Source: Chloroflexota bacterium (GTDB lineage: Bacteria > Chloroflexota > Ktedonobacteria > Ktedonobacterales > Ktedonobacteraceae). Taken from it: a DNA stretch of 60,550 nucleotides. Numbering within the stretch: position 1 is the stretch's first letter; each line of letters opens with the position of its first letter. This document shows positions 16,966 through 25,535 of this stretch, piece after piece. A model generated the notes under the pieces. The model had not been told where the DNA came from. It searched no databases and worked only from the letters and a program-made list of their open reading frames with translations. The position numbers and the translations under genes were made by a program. The DNA is taken from the NCBI GenBank assembly GCA_005881495.1, contig VBHI01000317.1:1-60550 (forward strand), read 5' to 3'.

Positions 16966-18387
16966 TCACTGGGGATAAGTGCCATTCTTAATTAGATGTG
17001 TTTTACGAAGAGATACCCATTTCTGATGGTCACGATCTGCCAGGGCACGCCCTGTTTCATCGGTCAATTTTTCCCCATTCACGAAGACGCCACTGGAGCT
17101 ACGCTGGTCATAAATCAGGTACCGATCATCTTCATACTTTAACAGTGCATGATGACGAGAGATTGATGAATCTTGATCTAGTAGCACATCATCAGAACCG
17201 GCACGCCCAAGCAGTATCTCTTTATGCTCCAATAAGTACTCACGAGTCTCTCCACCGCTTAACCATTTGATTTGGAGTCTGGGTATAGCGATGGGCTGCG
17301 TGACTTGCGTGACTTGCGTATGTTGCTCGACCTGTCCTGCTTGTATCTCCATCTCTATTATCTCTTTCTCTTGATAAGTGGGTGCCTCTTCGGCAGAAAA
17401 TGGAGCTTCAGGAGGAAGCTGTATGCCTGGTTGAAAAACAGAGGGAGAAGATTTAGCCAGGGCATCAAGCATTTGTTCAAGAGTCAGTGATTGTTCGGGG
17501 TGAGGAATAGGTGAGGGAGTGGGAGGAGCGGTATTAATAGGAGGAGTGAGCGTTGCCACAAGCGCGTCAGCGAATGCTTCCATTGAGGGGTAGCGTTCTT
17601 CGGGATAGATGCTGAGGGCACGACGAATCACCTCTTCTTGCTCGTACGAGACCTCAGGGTTCAGCGAAAAAAGAGGAGGGAAAGCCCCGGTGAGCTTAGC
17701 GTGTTCTATTTCTTCTGTTGTGCCGATATAGGGTGGACGGCCAGCCAGCCAGAAATAGAGCAGCACAGCTAAGGCAAATTGATCGCTTGCGGGCGTAACT
17801 CTTTTTCCAATTTGTTCAGGTGCCGCTGTTATCGGTAATAGTTTGATCTGTGGTTGGCCAAAGCGCCGTACATAGTTTGAAAGCCCTACATCAGCGAGCA
17901 GAAAAGGAGCATAGCCAGGCTCATGATCAACATTGGGACCTTGTAGCACCAGGATATTTGAAAACGTGACTGCTCCGTGTAAATACCCGCAATTATGAAT
18001 ATAGTCGAGTGCCTGAGCCAGTTGGTGCCCATACTGTATAGCATCTTCCACATCGAGCGGCGGCTTAAACCATAGTCTGCCCGCGTTGCTTAAAAGGGAA
18101 CCATTGCTGAGATAGCGGCGAACAACGTAGAGTCTGCCATCAATTTCACCATAATCAAGTGTTGCAGCCAGGTAGGGATGATTGAGCATACTGATGCCCT
18201 GCATTTCACGAAAGAATTGGCGATGAGCCGAGTCTGGCAGCGTGAACCAGGGATGAATGAGCTTTAACGTAACCTTGCGTTGGAGCATCGTATCTACTGC
18301 TTCATAGCTTTCACCTGATACACCATTCCCTAACGATTGGATGATGCGATAGCGATCAAATTGTTGATTTCTTTCTAGTGCTGGCAT
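16966..18387 (-). CDS. Ser/Thr pseudokinase with C-terminal FHA domain
   Basis: Residues about 10-275 are a Hanks-type kinase fold: glycine loop LGNGVSGESYEA, the ATP lysine in VTLKLIHP, a DVG in place of DFG, and a P+1/APE-like AAPEQIG. The catalytic loop, normally HRDxKxxN, reads HGAVTFSN, so the catalytic aspartate is replaced. That predicts a pseudokinase. Residues about 370-455 are an FHA domain (LLGRAGSDDVLLD, SISRHHALL, SSGVFVNGEKL), which binds phosphothreonine. A linker with VTQVTQ repeats is encoded by 9-bp DNA repeats. No membrane span is visible. GTGAGG precedes the ATG at 18387. It lies downstream of the glycosyltransferase operon and may act as a scaffold for envelope synthesis (inference). 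Confidence 0.85.
   Translation of the reverse strand: MPALERNQQFDRYRIIQSLGNGVSGESYEAVDTMLQRKVTLKLIHPWFTLPDSAHRQFFREMQGISMLNHPYLAATLDYGEIDGRLYVVRRYLSNGSLLSNAGRLWFKPPLDVEDAIQYGHQLAQALDYIHNCGYLHGAVTFSNILVLQGPNVDHEPGYAPFLLADVGLSNYVRRFGQPQIKLLPITAAPEQIGKRVTPASDQFALAVLLYFWLAGRPPYIGTTEEIEHAKLTGAFPPLFSLNPEVSYEQEEVIRRALSIYPEERYPSMEAFADALVATLTPPINTAPPTPSPIPHPEQSLTLEQMLDALAKSSPSVFQPGIQLPPEAPFSAEEAPTYQEKEIIEMEIQAGQVEQHTQVTQVTQPIAIPRLQIKWLSGGETREYLLEHKEILLGRAGSDDVLLDQDSSISRHHALLKYEDDRYLIYDQRSSSGVFVNGEKLTDETGRALADRDHQKWVSLRKTHLIKNGTYPQ
17297..17332. repeat. 9-bp repeats inside the FHA-pseudokinase linker
   Basis: TGCGTGACT at 17297-17305 and 17306-17314, then TGCGTATGT and TGCTCGACC continue the 9-bp period. 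On the minus strand they encode the three-residue-repeat linker VTQVTQ. Confidence 0.7.
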
Positions 18388-18486
18388 ACGGTAACCTCAC
18401 TTATACAAAATCTTCTTGTACAGAGATGAAACGACCAGAGAAGACAGTTGGATATAGATCAATCTATTTGTGTCATTGCACGGTGA

Positions 18487-18572
18487 GTACCTTGAAATCC
18501 ATCGCTGCAACTCCGCTCTCTTGTAGCGCTTCTACCTAGGGTCAGCAGCGATGAAAGGAAGTATCCCGAGAA
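18487..18572. repeat. Diverged copy of an intergenic repeat family
   Basis: Contains GAAATCCATCGCTGC and GGTCAGCAGCGATG...AAGGAAGTA, matching parts of the composite repeats at 41.95-42.09 kb and 49.5-49.6 kb. It covers the gap between the FHA gene and the glycosyltransferase operon and runs into the 3' end of the last glycosyltransferase gene. Confidence 0.5.
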
Positions 18573-20269
18573 CGCAAAGTTGATTTATGTTTGTAGGCAA
18601 CAAAAGCGCCAAATGCAAGTAATGGTGGCCCAGTCATGATCAACCAGCTAAGAATATTCCAAGGAGTGAGGGATGAATATGCTACAAACGCAGTAGCAGA
18701 GAACGTCAGGGCAAAAGCCACCAGAGCTCTTCCTATGCGATTATCAGCGGCAGAAAGAGATATCGTGGAAAGGCCCACCAGCCATGTGACATACCACGAA
18801 AAAAACCAGGGAGTGATTACCAGAAGTACCCCAAATGTTGCCAGTGCAGCGAGCACCATTGTGCGTGTTGTAGGAACGCGCCATATATAGATTGCTCCGA
18901 TAATCAGCATGCAGAGCAAAGCAGAATAGTTTATCCAATCCCATACATGACGTTGGCTGAGTTCATGAAGTAACGTGAATGTCCAGAATGTTTGAGCAGG
19001 TAAGCCAGGGGTTTTAATCCATTCAACGATGGCAAGGAGTAGGGAGTATTCCGAGTAGAGCGATGATGGGGGTGTGGAAAAACTATGTATGATATCAGGG
19101 AGTCTATGCCCGATAAAGAAGGGTGCGTAAAAGGTGATACCAATCAGACTACCGGTAACGCCAGCTAAAAGAACCTTTAATAACGTCGTACCCCAATGAA
19201 GCAAAGCTTGCTGACGGTTAGTTAGAGAAGCCAGGGGTAATGGATAGAGTGTATAGCGCCCCAGGAATATCAGGTAGAGAGGTATAAGCGGCAGAGCAGT
19301 GAATTTGACGAGCGCAGCCAGGGTAAAGGCGATAATTGGTGCGAGATAGTGAATAGGCCGGGCAAAATTGTGTTGCTCTGCATGTAAGCAGAGTAATATA
19401 CCCAACAAAATCAATGAAACCATGAAGGTATCATTGTGCCCGCCAAGACAACTTTCCAATAGCACAAGAGGATTCCAAGCAAAAAGCAGTGTTCCAATTA
19501 CGACTGTTCGTGATGAACGTCCCATCTTCTTCAATATGGTAAATACCAGCCAGGTATTGAGGAGGAAGGATGTCATGCCAAATAATCTGAAGGCAAGAAC
19601 GTATGCTACCGGAGCATTGCCCAAGAAGAAGGTCTCAATCGAACAGATAACTAACCAGGCGGGACCATAGGCGGCTGTCGAGTATTTCCAGTCATCAAAA
19701 GAGGATAGCGGATCTTGAGGAAAAGCGGCTAAGGTGGTGAAATAAGGGTTAGCATGGTGATCAACAATAATCCGGCCATAGCCCGCATAGACGAAGATAT
19801 CGCGTGAAGGCATAGCTGGTGTGAGTACATAGATCAGGCCTGCCGCTACAGCGCCCAGCCAGATCAAACGTAAGACCCTTTTGAAATCTCCCTGGATTGG
19901 CAGTCGGTGTATTGCTATCGCACATAGTGTATAAATGGCGAACTGCAGTACGAGCAGCACAACCATTACAATATCATTGGTATCTAGCATTGAGGTGCGG
20001 GGAGGGTGCGCCAGGTGCAGATCGTAGGGGAGCCAGGCCCCCCATAATAGTAGAAATGAATTGGTTGGTAATTGCAAGAGAAATGATTTACCGGCCAGGT
20101 GCAGCAGTGGAGTTACACTCACGAGAATACAAAGGACCAGTGCCAGTGTACCGAGCCTGATGGTTCGTAACGGCGTTTTTTTGTGCTCATCATCGAGTGT
20201 CTCGCCAGGCTGATCGAGTAATGGGTGGGACGCGATAAATCGGGTCCCTACAATTGTTCTCCTGTTCAT
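18542..20269 (-). CDS. Multi-spanning membrane glycosyltransferase-like protein (GT-C fold)
   Basis: A roughly 575-residue protein with about 12 hydrophobic spans, resembling polyprenyl-phosphate-dependent mannosyl/arabinosyl transferases (GT87-like). The first extracytoplasmic loop after the second spans contains PAMPSRDIFVYAGYGRIIVDHHANPY, matching the conserved D-x-Y-xYG region of these enzymes, and AWNPLVLLESCLGGHNDTFMV is another family-typical block. The ATG at 20269 is preferred because AGGAGA lies nine bases upstream; 20275 is the alternative. The N-terminus carries the peptide VGTRFIAS encoded by the palindromic repeat at 20227-20248. It is the last gene of a four-gene operon with 4-21 base gaps. 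Confidence 0.72.
   Translation of the reverse strand: MNRRTIVGTRFIASHPLLDQPGETLDDEHKKTPLRTIRLGTLALVLCILVSVTPLLHLAGKSFLLQLPTNSFLLLWGAWLPYDLHLAHPPRTSMLDTNDIVMVVLLVLQFAIYTLCAIAIHRLPIQGDFKRVLRLIWLGAVAAGLIYVLTPAMPSRDIFVYAGYGRIIVDHHANPYFTTLAAFPQDPLSSFDDWKYSTAAYGPAWLVICSIETFFLGNAPVAYVLAFRLFGMTSFLLNTWLVFTILKKMGRSSRTVVIGTLLFAWNPLVLLESCLGGHNDTFMVSLILLGILLCLHAEQHNFARPIHYLAPIIAFTLAALVKFTALPLIPLYLIFLGRYTLYPLPLASLTNRQQALLHWGTTLLKVLLAGVTGSLIGITFYAPFFIGHRLPDIIHSFSTPPSSLYSEYSLLLAIVEWIKTPGLPAQTFWTFTLLHELSQRHVWDWINYSALLCMLIIGAIYIWRVPTTRTMVLAALATFGVLLVITPWFFSWYVTWLVGLSTISLSAADNRIGRALVAFALTFSATAFVAYSSLTPWNILSWLIMTGPPLLAFGAFVAYKHKSTLRSRDTSFHRC
20227..20248. repeat. Palindromic repeat, copy 1 (in-frame, encodes VGTRFIAS)
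   Basis: A 22-bp imperfect palindrome: GGGACGCGAT, AA, then ATCGGGTCCC, one mismatched pair. It lies inside the coding region of the last glycosyltransferase, near its N-terminus, and is read in frame as GTRFIAS. Confidence 0.9.
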
Positions 20270-20281
20270 GAGCATCTTCTC

Positions 20282-21424
20282 CTAAACGATCCAACGATTC
20301 ATGATGAATAGAATGCTCAATGTAGCAAGTAAGGTAGGAAAAACGAGCATAATTCCCTGGTGCAGGCGTGGATGCTTGATACCAATCATCGCCAGTGTAA
20401 TAAACGCTGGAAACATTTCTAAGATGAAACGCTGATTCGACTCTAGTGGATCGTTTGTTGCAACAGCCGGGCTTATTAAAATAAAGATGAGCAGCACTGC
20501 CAGCCATATACTATAGCTTGCGCGAAGTTTGTTTCTCCCCAGGATTGCTAACGTAATAAAAGCAATTGTTGCAGATAAGTCAAGCACATTGTGGACCTCA
20601 CTAAACGAACCAAAAGGTTGATACCAGAATATACTGGCGAGCGACAGGAATATTCCTTGCCATGGCCAGGTTGTATGTCGGCCCCAATGACTTTGAACCG
20701 CTACAAAATCGAGAGGATTACCTGAAATATGCCAGCAATAGATGGCGTAAAGCAACGTACCCAGTGGAATGAGCAAGACAGGTAATACTCTAAGTAGCAT
20801 TTTTTGTCGGGAGGCAGTGATGCTATCACGCGAAAGCCAAAGTTCGGCGATGAAAGGAACAACGAGTAGAATGCCTGGTGAACGTGTTAAAGAAGCCAAA
20901 AATCCAAAGAGACCTGCTAACCACCAGCGTTGACGCCGGAGGGCAAGAAAGATGCTTGTAGATAGTAAGAGAAACAATGGCTCGTTATACGGTGCGAAGA
21001 AGAAAAAGGCTGTAGGGAATATGCAGAGATAGAGTAGTGTGCGCCGTCCAACCAGGTCTCCTCCGGCATCTGCTGCAAGTTGGTAAAGTACGAATAATGC
21101 CCCCAGCAGTGTGCCATTGCTGATAAGCGTGCCAACCAGTAAGTAGCTCCAATTGCCCAGAATGTGGGCTATTGCTGCTATAAGTAAGGGAAAGAGGGGA
21201 AAAAAAGCAACATCATATGGTGTTTGATAGCCAAATTGAGCAATTCTCACATAATTAGCTGCATCCCAGTGATTCCAGGATGCTAACAATGCCAATGTGT
21301 TTACTGGTGCGGTTGAATATTTGGGTGCTGTAAGTAGGATATAGGCGACGTATGTCACCATAACCAAAATCAGCCGGGTGGTCACGAATAGCAAGATAAT
21401 GTCTCGAGCGGGGGCGCGTTTCAT
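20282..21424 (-). CDS. PIG-V/GT76-like membrane mannosyltransferase family protein
   Basis: A 380-residue membrane protein with around nine spans. The N-terminal loop holds WNHWDAANYVRIAQFGYQ followed by DVAFFPLFPLLIAAI, the WDxxxYxxIAxxGY plus FFPLFP signature of the PIG-V type mannosyltransferases, where the aspartate is the likely catalytic base. These enzymes use a polyprenyl-phosphate sugar on the outer membrane face. The start ATG 21424 follows AGGTGAT, embedded in the stop region of the preceding gene (gap 4 bases), indicating translational coupling. The sugar and acceptor are not known. Confidence 0.75.
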   Translation of the reverse strand: MKRAPARDIILLFVTTRLILVMVTYVAYILLTAPKYSTAPVNTLALLASWNHWDAANYVRIAQFGYQTPYDVAFFPLFPLLIAAIAHILGNWSYLLVGTLISNGTLLGALFVLYQLAADAGGDLVGRRTLLYLCIFPTAFFFFAPYNEPLFLLLSTSIFLALRRQRWWLAGLFGFLASLTRSPGILLVVPFIAELWLSRDSITASRQKMLLRVLPVLLIPLGTLLYAIYCWHISGNPLDFVAVQSHWGRHTTWPWQGIFLSLASIFWYQPFGSFSEVHNVLDLSATIAFITLAILGRNKLRASYSIWLAVLLIFILISPAVATNDPLESNQRFILEMFPAFITLAMIGIKHPRLHQGIMLVFPTLLATLSILFIMNRWIV

Positions 21425-21428
21425 AGTT

Positions 21429-23417
21429 TTATATCACCTGCCAAACTGAGTCGCTACCGAATACCGCGACACGCCGTAGCTCAGGGTTTGACTCGGCTTG
21501 CGCCAGGATGGATTTCGCTATAGTTGGGCTATAGAATTGAAGATGTAGCACGACATATTGAAAATGATACTGTTTCAAAATGGACAAACTAGACCTCGAT
21601 GGGAAGTTCAAGAGCACCATTGACATATCAAAAGTTAACAATGGCCGATAGCCACTCCATCCGTTCGCTATGGGGTGAGAGTGATAGATAGCATAGTAGT
21701 CATACCAGGCTTCGTTCATCGATACAAAGTTTCTATCTACAGAAGCTATAGGTATCTCAACAATGGGTTGCTGATCTCCGTGCGTAGTAAGCCACTGATA
21801 GACCGCGGGAATAGCGTTCCCAGTTGGCACTTGCGTCACAGGCAAATATGCTGGTATGGCTTCCAGCAAGATAGCGCAAGGAATCAAGATGAGTAAACAC
21901 TGGATCGCGATTCTCCTGAAGATATGGGACGCGATAAATCGGGTCCCTACTCGACGAGGTGTCTGTTCTGTAACTTGTATCTTTTCCTTTCGTGTAATGG
22001 CGTTGGACGCGATAAATCGGGTCCCAACCCTGTTCTGAAACCAGGCTATCGCGTATGCTGACAAGAGCGCGAGCATGATTAATAATAAGCCGATCAGTCG
22101 AGCGGGAACACGCAGGCCTGCGAATCCTGGTAGTACAAAGTACGCAACTATCCAGGGCATGGGAATGTTTGGAGGGATGGCTGGTAATGGTGCCTCGCTC
22201 AGGAACCTCGATGGGGCATAAGAATATGGTGATCCGCTGGGCGTAGAGTAATGCAGCATCGGACCAAACGCGAAAAGTAATATTAAGACTCCAGTCCACA
22301 CATATGGACGTAGTGAAGATTGTTTCTGCCTAAATACGAGGATTACTCCTGCTATCGCCAGAGTCATAGTTGCCAACCCCAGGAATAGGTAGTGTTCGCT
22401 ATCAATTGGAAGCGCCATACCATTGAAATAGTTTGTGCCGTATAGCCAGTTGAATGGTACAGCAAAACCAAAATCATTAATTGTAGCAGCGTACTTTGCT
22501 GTTTGATCCAACGAACGTGAGAAACCCTGGCTCAGTGATGTAAGATATGGCGCCATAAGAAAACCAAGGAAGACACACATTATCGTCAGAACAATGATAG
22601 GTCTCACTCCACGGATGACGATATCTTTAAGATATGCACCTTTTCTAAAACGAAGCTGAGTTACAAATGGTTTCGCATAACGGATAAGAACAAATGCAAG
22701 CAACGCATAGCTCAGGAAAATCCCATAATAAATGCTACTCAATAGTTGTAGGAGATAGAATAGGGCAAAGAGAATCCAGTAACGCCAGCGTCCCTGTTGC
22801 AGTGAGAGATCAAGAGATAAAAATGCTAATGGCATCCACTCGCCAGCTATAACATGGATATGATCGATTTGTCCTAATCGGTAGGGTGCGAAGGCGTAGA
22901 TCAACGCAGCCACAAATGCTGCGAAAGACTTGCCTGTATAGTGGCGCGCCATGATGTACATATTGATACCGCAGAGAAGAAATGTTAAGTAGAAAGTAAT
23001 ATTATACGCTAGCACCGGGTTATGTGAGATCAGATAGAACGGCGCGAAAAGAATAGTCTCACCTAGAAGGTTTTCGGAAAAAGACAATGAAAGGTTGTTG
23101 GGATAAAGGATTTGTGCTTGCCACAGATGTGTAGGTGCATGAAGTAATGTCGTCGTATCCCAGGAAAGTGTCCACATATTGAGCAATGGATCCCACCACT
23201 CCCCTGCTACTTCGCCTGTGAGATTAGGAGTATAGTGCAAAGCCATGGCTACTACCAGTCCTACTAAGGCCAGCAGAAACAGTGCATCTCTCCAATTCCA
23301 TCTCTGGTTCAATTTGGAGATTTCACGCTCTTCAAGATTTGCTTTCTGGTCGTTCTTTTTATCTATTATTATTGCTGTCGATGCATCGGCGAGAGAGTCA
23401 GTCGATTCGGTATTCAT
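21429..23417 (-). CDS. Multi-spanning membrane protein, YfhO/GT-C-like, with two in-frame palindromic repeats
   Basis: A 662-residue membrane protein with about 13 spans, second in the glycosyltransferase operon. It starts with a charged cytoplasmic tail, then an extracytoplasmic loop TPNLTGEVAGEWWDPLLNMWTL that resembles GT-C catalytic loops, and AYNITFYLTFLLCG. The C-terminal 130 residues are extracytoplasmic (WYDYYAIYHSHPIANGWSGY). Between spans, around residues 465-500, are two copies of VGTRFIAS encoded by the palindromes at 22004-22025 and 21926-21947; these are not part of the family fold and look like acquired insertions in a hydrophilic loop. Exact function unknown. Confidence 0.65.
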   Translation of the reverse strand: MNTESTDSLADASTAIIIDKKNDQKANLEEREISKLNQRWNWRDALFLLALVGLVVAMALHYTPNLTGEVAGEWWDPLLNMWTLSWDTTTLLHAPTHLWQAQILYPNNLSLSFSENLLGETILFAPFYLISHNPVLAYNITFYLTFLLCGINMYIMARHYTGKSFAAFVAALIYAFAPYRLGQIDHIHVIAGEWMPLAFLSLDLSLQQGRWRYWILFALFYLLQLLSSIYYGIFLSYALLAFVLIRYAKPFVTQLRFRKGAYLKDIVIRGVRPIIVLTIMCVFLGFLMAPYLTSLSQGFSRSLDQTAKYAATINDFGFAVPFNWLYGTNYFNGMALPIDSEHYLFLGLATMTLAIAGVILVFRQKQSSLRPYVWTGVLILLFAFGPMLHYSTPSGSPYSYAPSRFLSEAPLPAIPPNIPMPWIVAYFVLPGFAGLRVPARLIGLLLIMLALLSAYAIAWFQNRVGTRFIASNAITRKEKIQVTEQTPRRVGTRFIASHIFRRIAIQCLLILIPCAILLEAIPAYLPVTQVPTGNAIPAVYQWLTTHGDQQPIVEIPIASVDRNFVSMNEAWYDYYAIYHSHPIANGWSGYRPLLTFDMSMVLLNFPSRSSLSILKQYHFQYVVLHLQFYSPTIAKSILAQAESNPELRRVAVFGSDSVWQVI
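21926..21947. repeat. Palindromic repeat, copy 2 (in-frame)
   Basis: Identical 22-bp sequence to copy 1, inside the 662-residue membrane protein gene. On the minus strand it encodes RRVGTRFIASHIF with its flanks. Confidence 0.9.
22004..22025. repeat. Palindromic repeat, copy 3 (in-frame)
   Basis: Same repeat with a first-base change (TGGACGCGAT...), 78 bases from copy 2 in the same gene and the same frame; reads NRVGTRFIASNAI with flanks. 78 is a multiple of three, so both copies use the same codon phase. Confidence 0.9.
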
Positions 23418-23438
23418 GGTCTAATTAAGATACCTCCA

Positions 23439-25286
23439 TCAGGTAATTGTAGAGGGGTTTTGTGCCAGAATATAACAGTATATAGTATTTCCACCCATGA
23501 TCATATGAACGACATGCGTCCTCCATTGTGAGGGAATGGCGTAGCCTCGTTGAATTAAGTGCATAGGCCAAATAAGATAATCAAACGGAAAGCTGGCGCT
23601 TGTGGGTGGTACCTCGCTGAATGACAATCTTCCCTGAATATCACGATTGTAACTTTGCCACGAAATACTTTTGTCACTAGGGTCGAGTATTTCACTTGGA
23701 TCGAGTGTGCCTGGCAGAGCTACGGTTCCTACCTTGCCAGCTATATGAGTATGGGCTACTAACCAGAGGCCGGCTTCACGATAGGCAGGATACGCCACCT
23801 GTAATACCGAGTTTTCACTGCTGAACACTTCACTGGTATAGCCCTCCGCAGCATAGACCGTTGTCAAGCCGAGGAGATGTGGTCCTATAAAAAAAGCACT
23901 GAGAATTGCCGTTATAATTGCCGTGCGTGCTAATGGACGTTTGGTGCGCTGCTTGCCTGGTACAACAGTGTTTGTGGATGCTGGTTCTTTCACTTCTCCT
24001 GTTTCAGTCTTTGTGGCGTTACGTCGAAAGCGTATTTCATAGCTATAACGCAGAAGTGTGGCAATGCCATATGCCCCTGCCAGCGCTATAGGCGGAGCCA
24101 GGGGTAAAAGGTAATGAGTGCCAACAACAATGTTTAGAAGGCTAAACGTGCTCATTATTGAGATGAGCCAGATGCATAGAAATGCAATACTGGTTATCTC
24201 TGCGATTGGTAGTTTCGCTCTGTTCAACTGGAAGCGCACCAGTTGTGATAAGCCGACTATGAGAAAAAATAGCGCGGGCATTGTGACAAAGATACTAAGC
24301 TTCGCAAAGACAATGTAGAGCACCGCCCAATGGGGAATGTGTCCTCCGTACTGACCAGCGAGAAATGTCAGGTGTCCTGTTATTGAATGACGCCACTCGA
24401 AGTGCACGCTTTGCCGCAGGAGACTGTATGGTTGTCGCCAGATGGCAGGGTCAGCGATGAAGAATGTCACAGGTATCAGGAAGAGAGCAGTTAACCACCA
24501 TTTCCATGGTAACGGTGGTCGCTGCTCGACTTTCAACCTGGGGCGGATAGCGACGAAATAATATGCCGTAAATAAGATCATGCCAGGCATGGCCAGGATC
24601 GCTGTATACTTGCTTGCCACTCCCAAACCCAGCAACATCGCTGAAAGCAGGTACAAACGTGGTTGCCGGATTGCAGGCCAGAGTACGAGATAGGCTATGG
24701 TAATCAGTGTCGTCATTGTCATATCGAGATAAGCAAGTGCACTGAAATATACCAGCCAGGGACTGAGGGCGAGACAGAGTGCTGCAAGGAGGGCGACCAG
24801 GCGACCAAATGGTGCGCGCCCGAGCCAGTAGATGACCATGATCAGCGCTGTTCCGCTTAGTAAGCTGGGGATGCGTGCGGCAAACAAGTCACTCAAATGG
24901 CTACCCAGGTGGGCGTTGAGAAAGAGAGATAGACCAATCAGTAGTTTTACCACGGGGGGATGCTCATAATTAAATGCCCACTGACTTGCTGTAATCTGAA
25001 GATGGAGTAAAAGTGGAAAATATGCTTTTCCACCCATAATGTAGATAATTTCATCCGTAACCAGGTCAAGTTGATGCGCGAGAATGATGCGTGGAATCAG
25101 GGCAACGAGTATCAGCCCGGGCAAAATAATCCCCTCAATGAACGAGTGTGAGGCTCGATTCGAGAGGGTTTCTGCATGGGTTTGTGGAGGTATCTTAGTC
25201 TTTCTGTTATTTGTCAGGTGGAAATCTTCGCCTACGGTATCAGTATTCATATTCATCCACACTTTCAAACTCATGTATACATTCAT
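23439..25286 (-). CDS. GT39/ArnT-like membrane glycosyltransferase
   Basis: First gene of the four-gene operon, about 615 residues, about 12 spans. The first extracytoplasmic loop contains VTDEIIYIMGGKAYFPLLLH then NYEHPPVVKLLIGLSLFL: the acidic pair near the start and the EHPP motif are the hallmark of dolichyl-phosphate-mannose protein mannosyltransferase-like (PMT_2/ArnT) enzymes. The C-terminal 130 residues form an outer domain ending in the membrane-proximal IYCYILAQ. The start is uncertain: 25286, or the internal ATG at M5 or M11; AGGAA is too close to the first. Sugar and acceptor unknown; the operon probably decorates a cell-wall or extracellular polymer. Confidence 0.78.
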   Translation of the reverse strand: MNVYMSLKVWMNMNTDTVGEDFHLTNNRKTKIPPQTHAETLSNRASHSFIEGIILPGLILVALIPRIILAHQLDLVTDEIIYIMGGKAYFPLLLHLQITASQWAFNYEHPPVVKLLIGLSLFLNAHLGSHLSDLFAARIPSLLSGTALIMVIYWLGRAPFGRLVALLAALCLALSPWLVYFSALAYLDMTMTTLITIAYLVLWPAIRQPRLYLLSAMLLGLGVASKYTAILAMPGMILFTAYYFVAIRPRLKVEQRPPLPWKWWLTALFLIPVTFFIADPAIWRQPYSLLRQSVHFEWRHSITGHLTFLAGQYGGHIPHWAVLYIVFAKLSIFVTMPALFFLIVGLSQLVRFQLNRAKLPIAEITSIAFLCIWLISIMSTFSLLNIVVGTHYLLPLAPPIALAGAYGIATLLRYSYEIRFRRNATKTETGEVKEPASTNTVVPGKQRTKRPLARTAIITAILSAFFIGPHLLGLTTVYAAEGYTSEVFSSENSVLQVAYPAYREAGLWLVAHTHIAGKVGTVALPGTLDPSEILDPSDKSISWQSYNRDIQGRLSFSEVPPTSASFPFDYLIWPMHLIQRGYAIPSQWRTHVVHMIMGGNTIYCYILAQNPSTIT

Positions 25287-25474
25287 TTCCTATACGAAAC
25301 CGTTGGCAAGTATATCATACTGCTTGTATGTTAGTCGAGTAAGCTAGTACTGCTTCTCTTTTTGTACGGGAGTGAGGAATTACAATAGAATACATGCAAA
25401 AGATGAAAAAGTGTACCGTAGAACAAGACACTTGCTATCTCAACAGCGCAATCAACTCGCTTTATTGATTGCAA

Positions 25475-25515
25475 GAAAACAGTGGCAAAGGTTTACAACT
25501 CCTGCCACTGCTTTC
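25475..25515 (-). terminator. Terminator-like hairpin after the fused E1 gene
   Basis: Arms 25475-25487 and 25503-25515 pair over 13 bases with one mismatch (CAGTGGCA/TGCCACTG core) and the minus strand leaves the stem with a TTTTC. It sits just after the E1 stop at 25536 and before the glycosyltransferase operon start. Confidence 0.55.
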
Positions 25516-25535
25516 TCACTGTTTCCATGCAGGCC

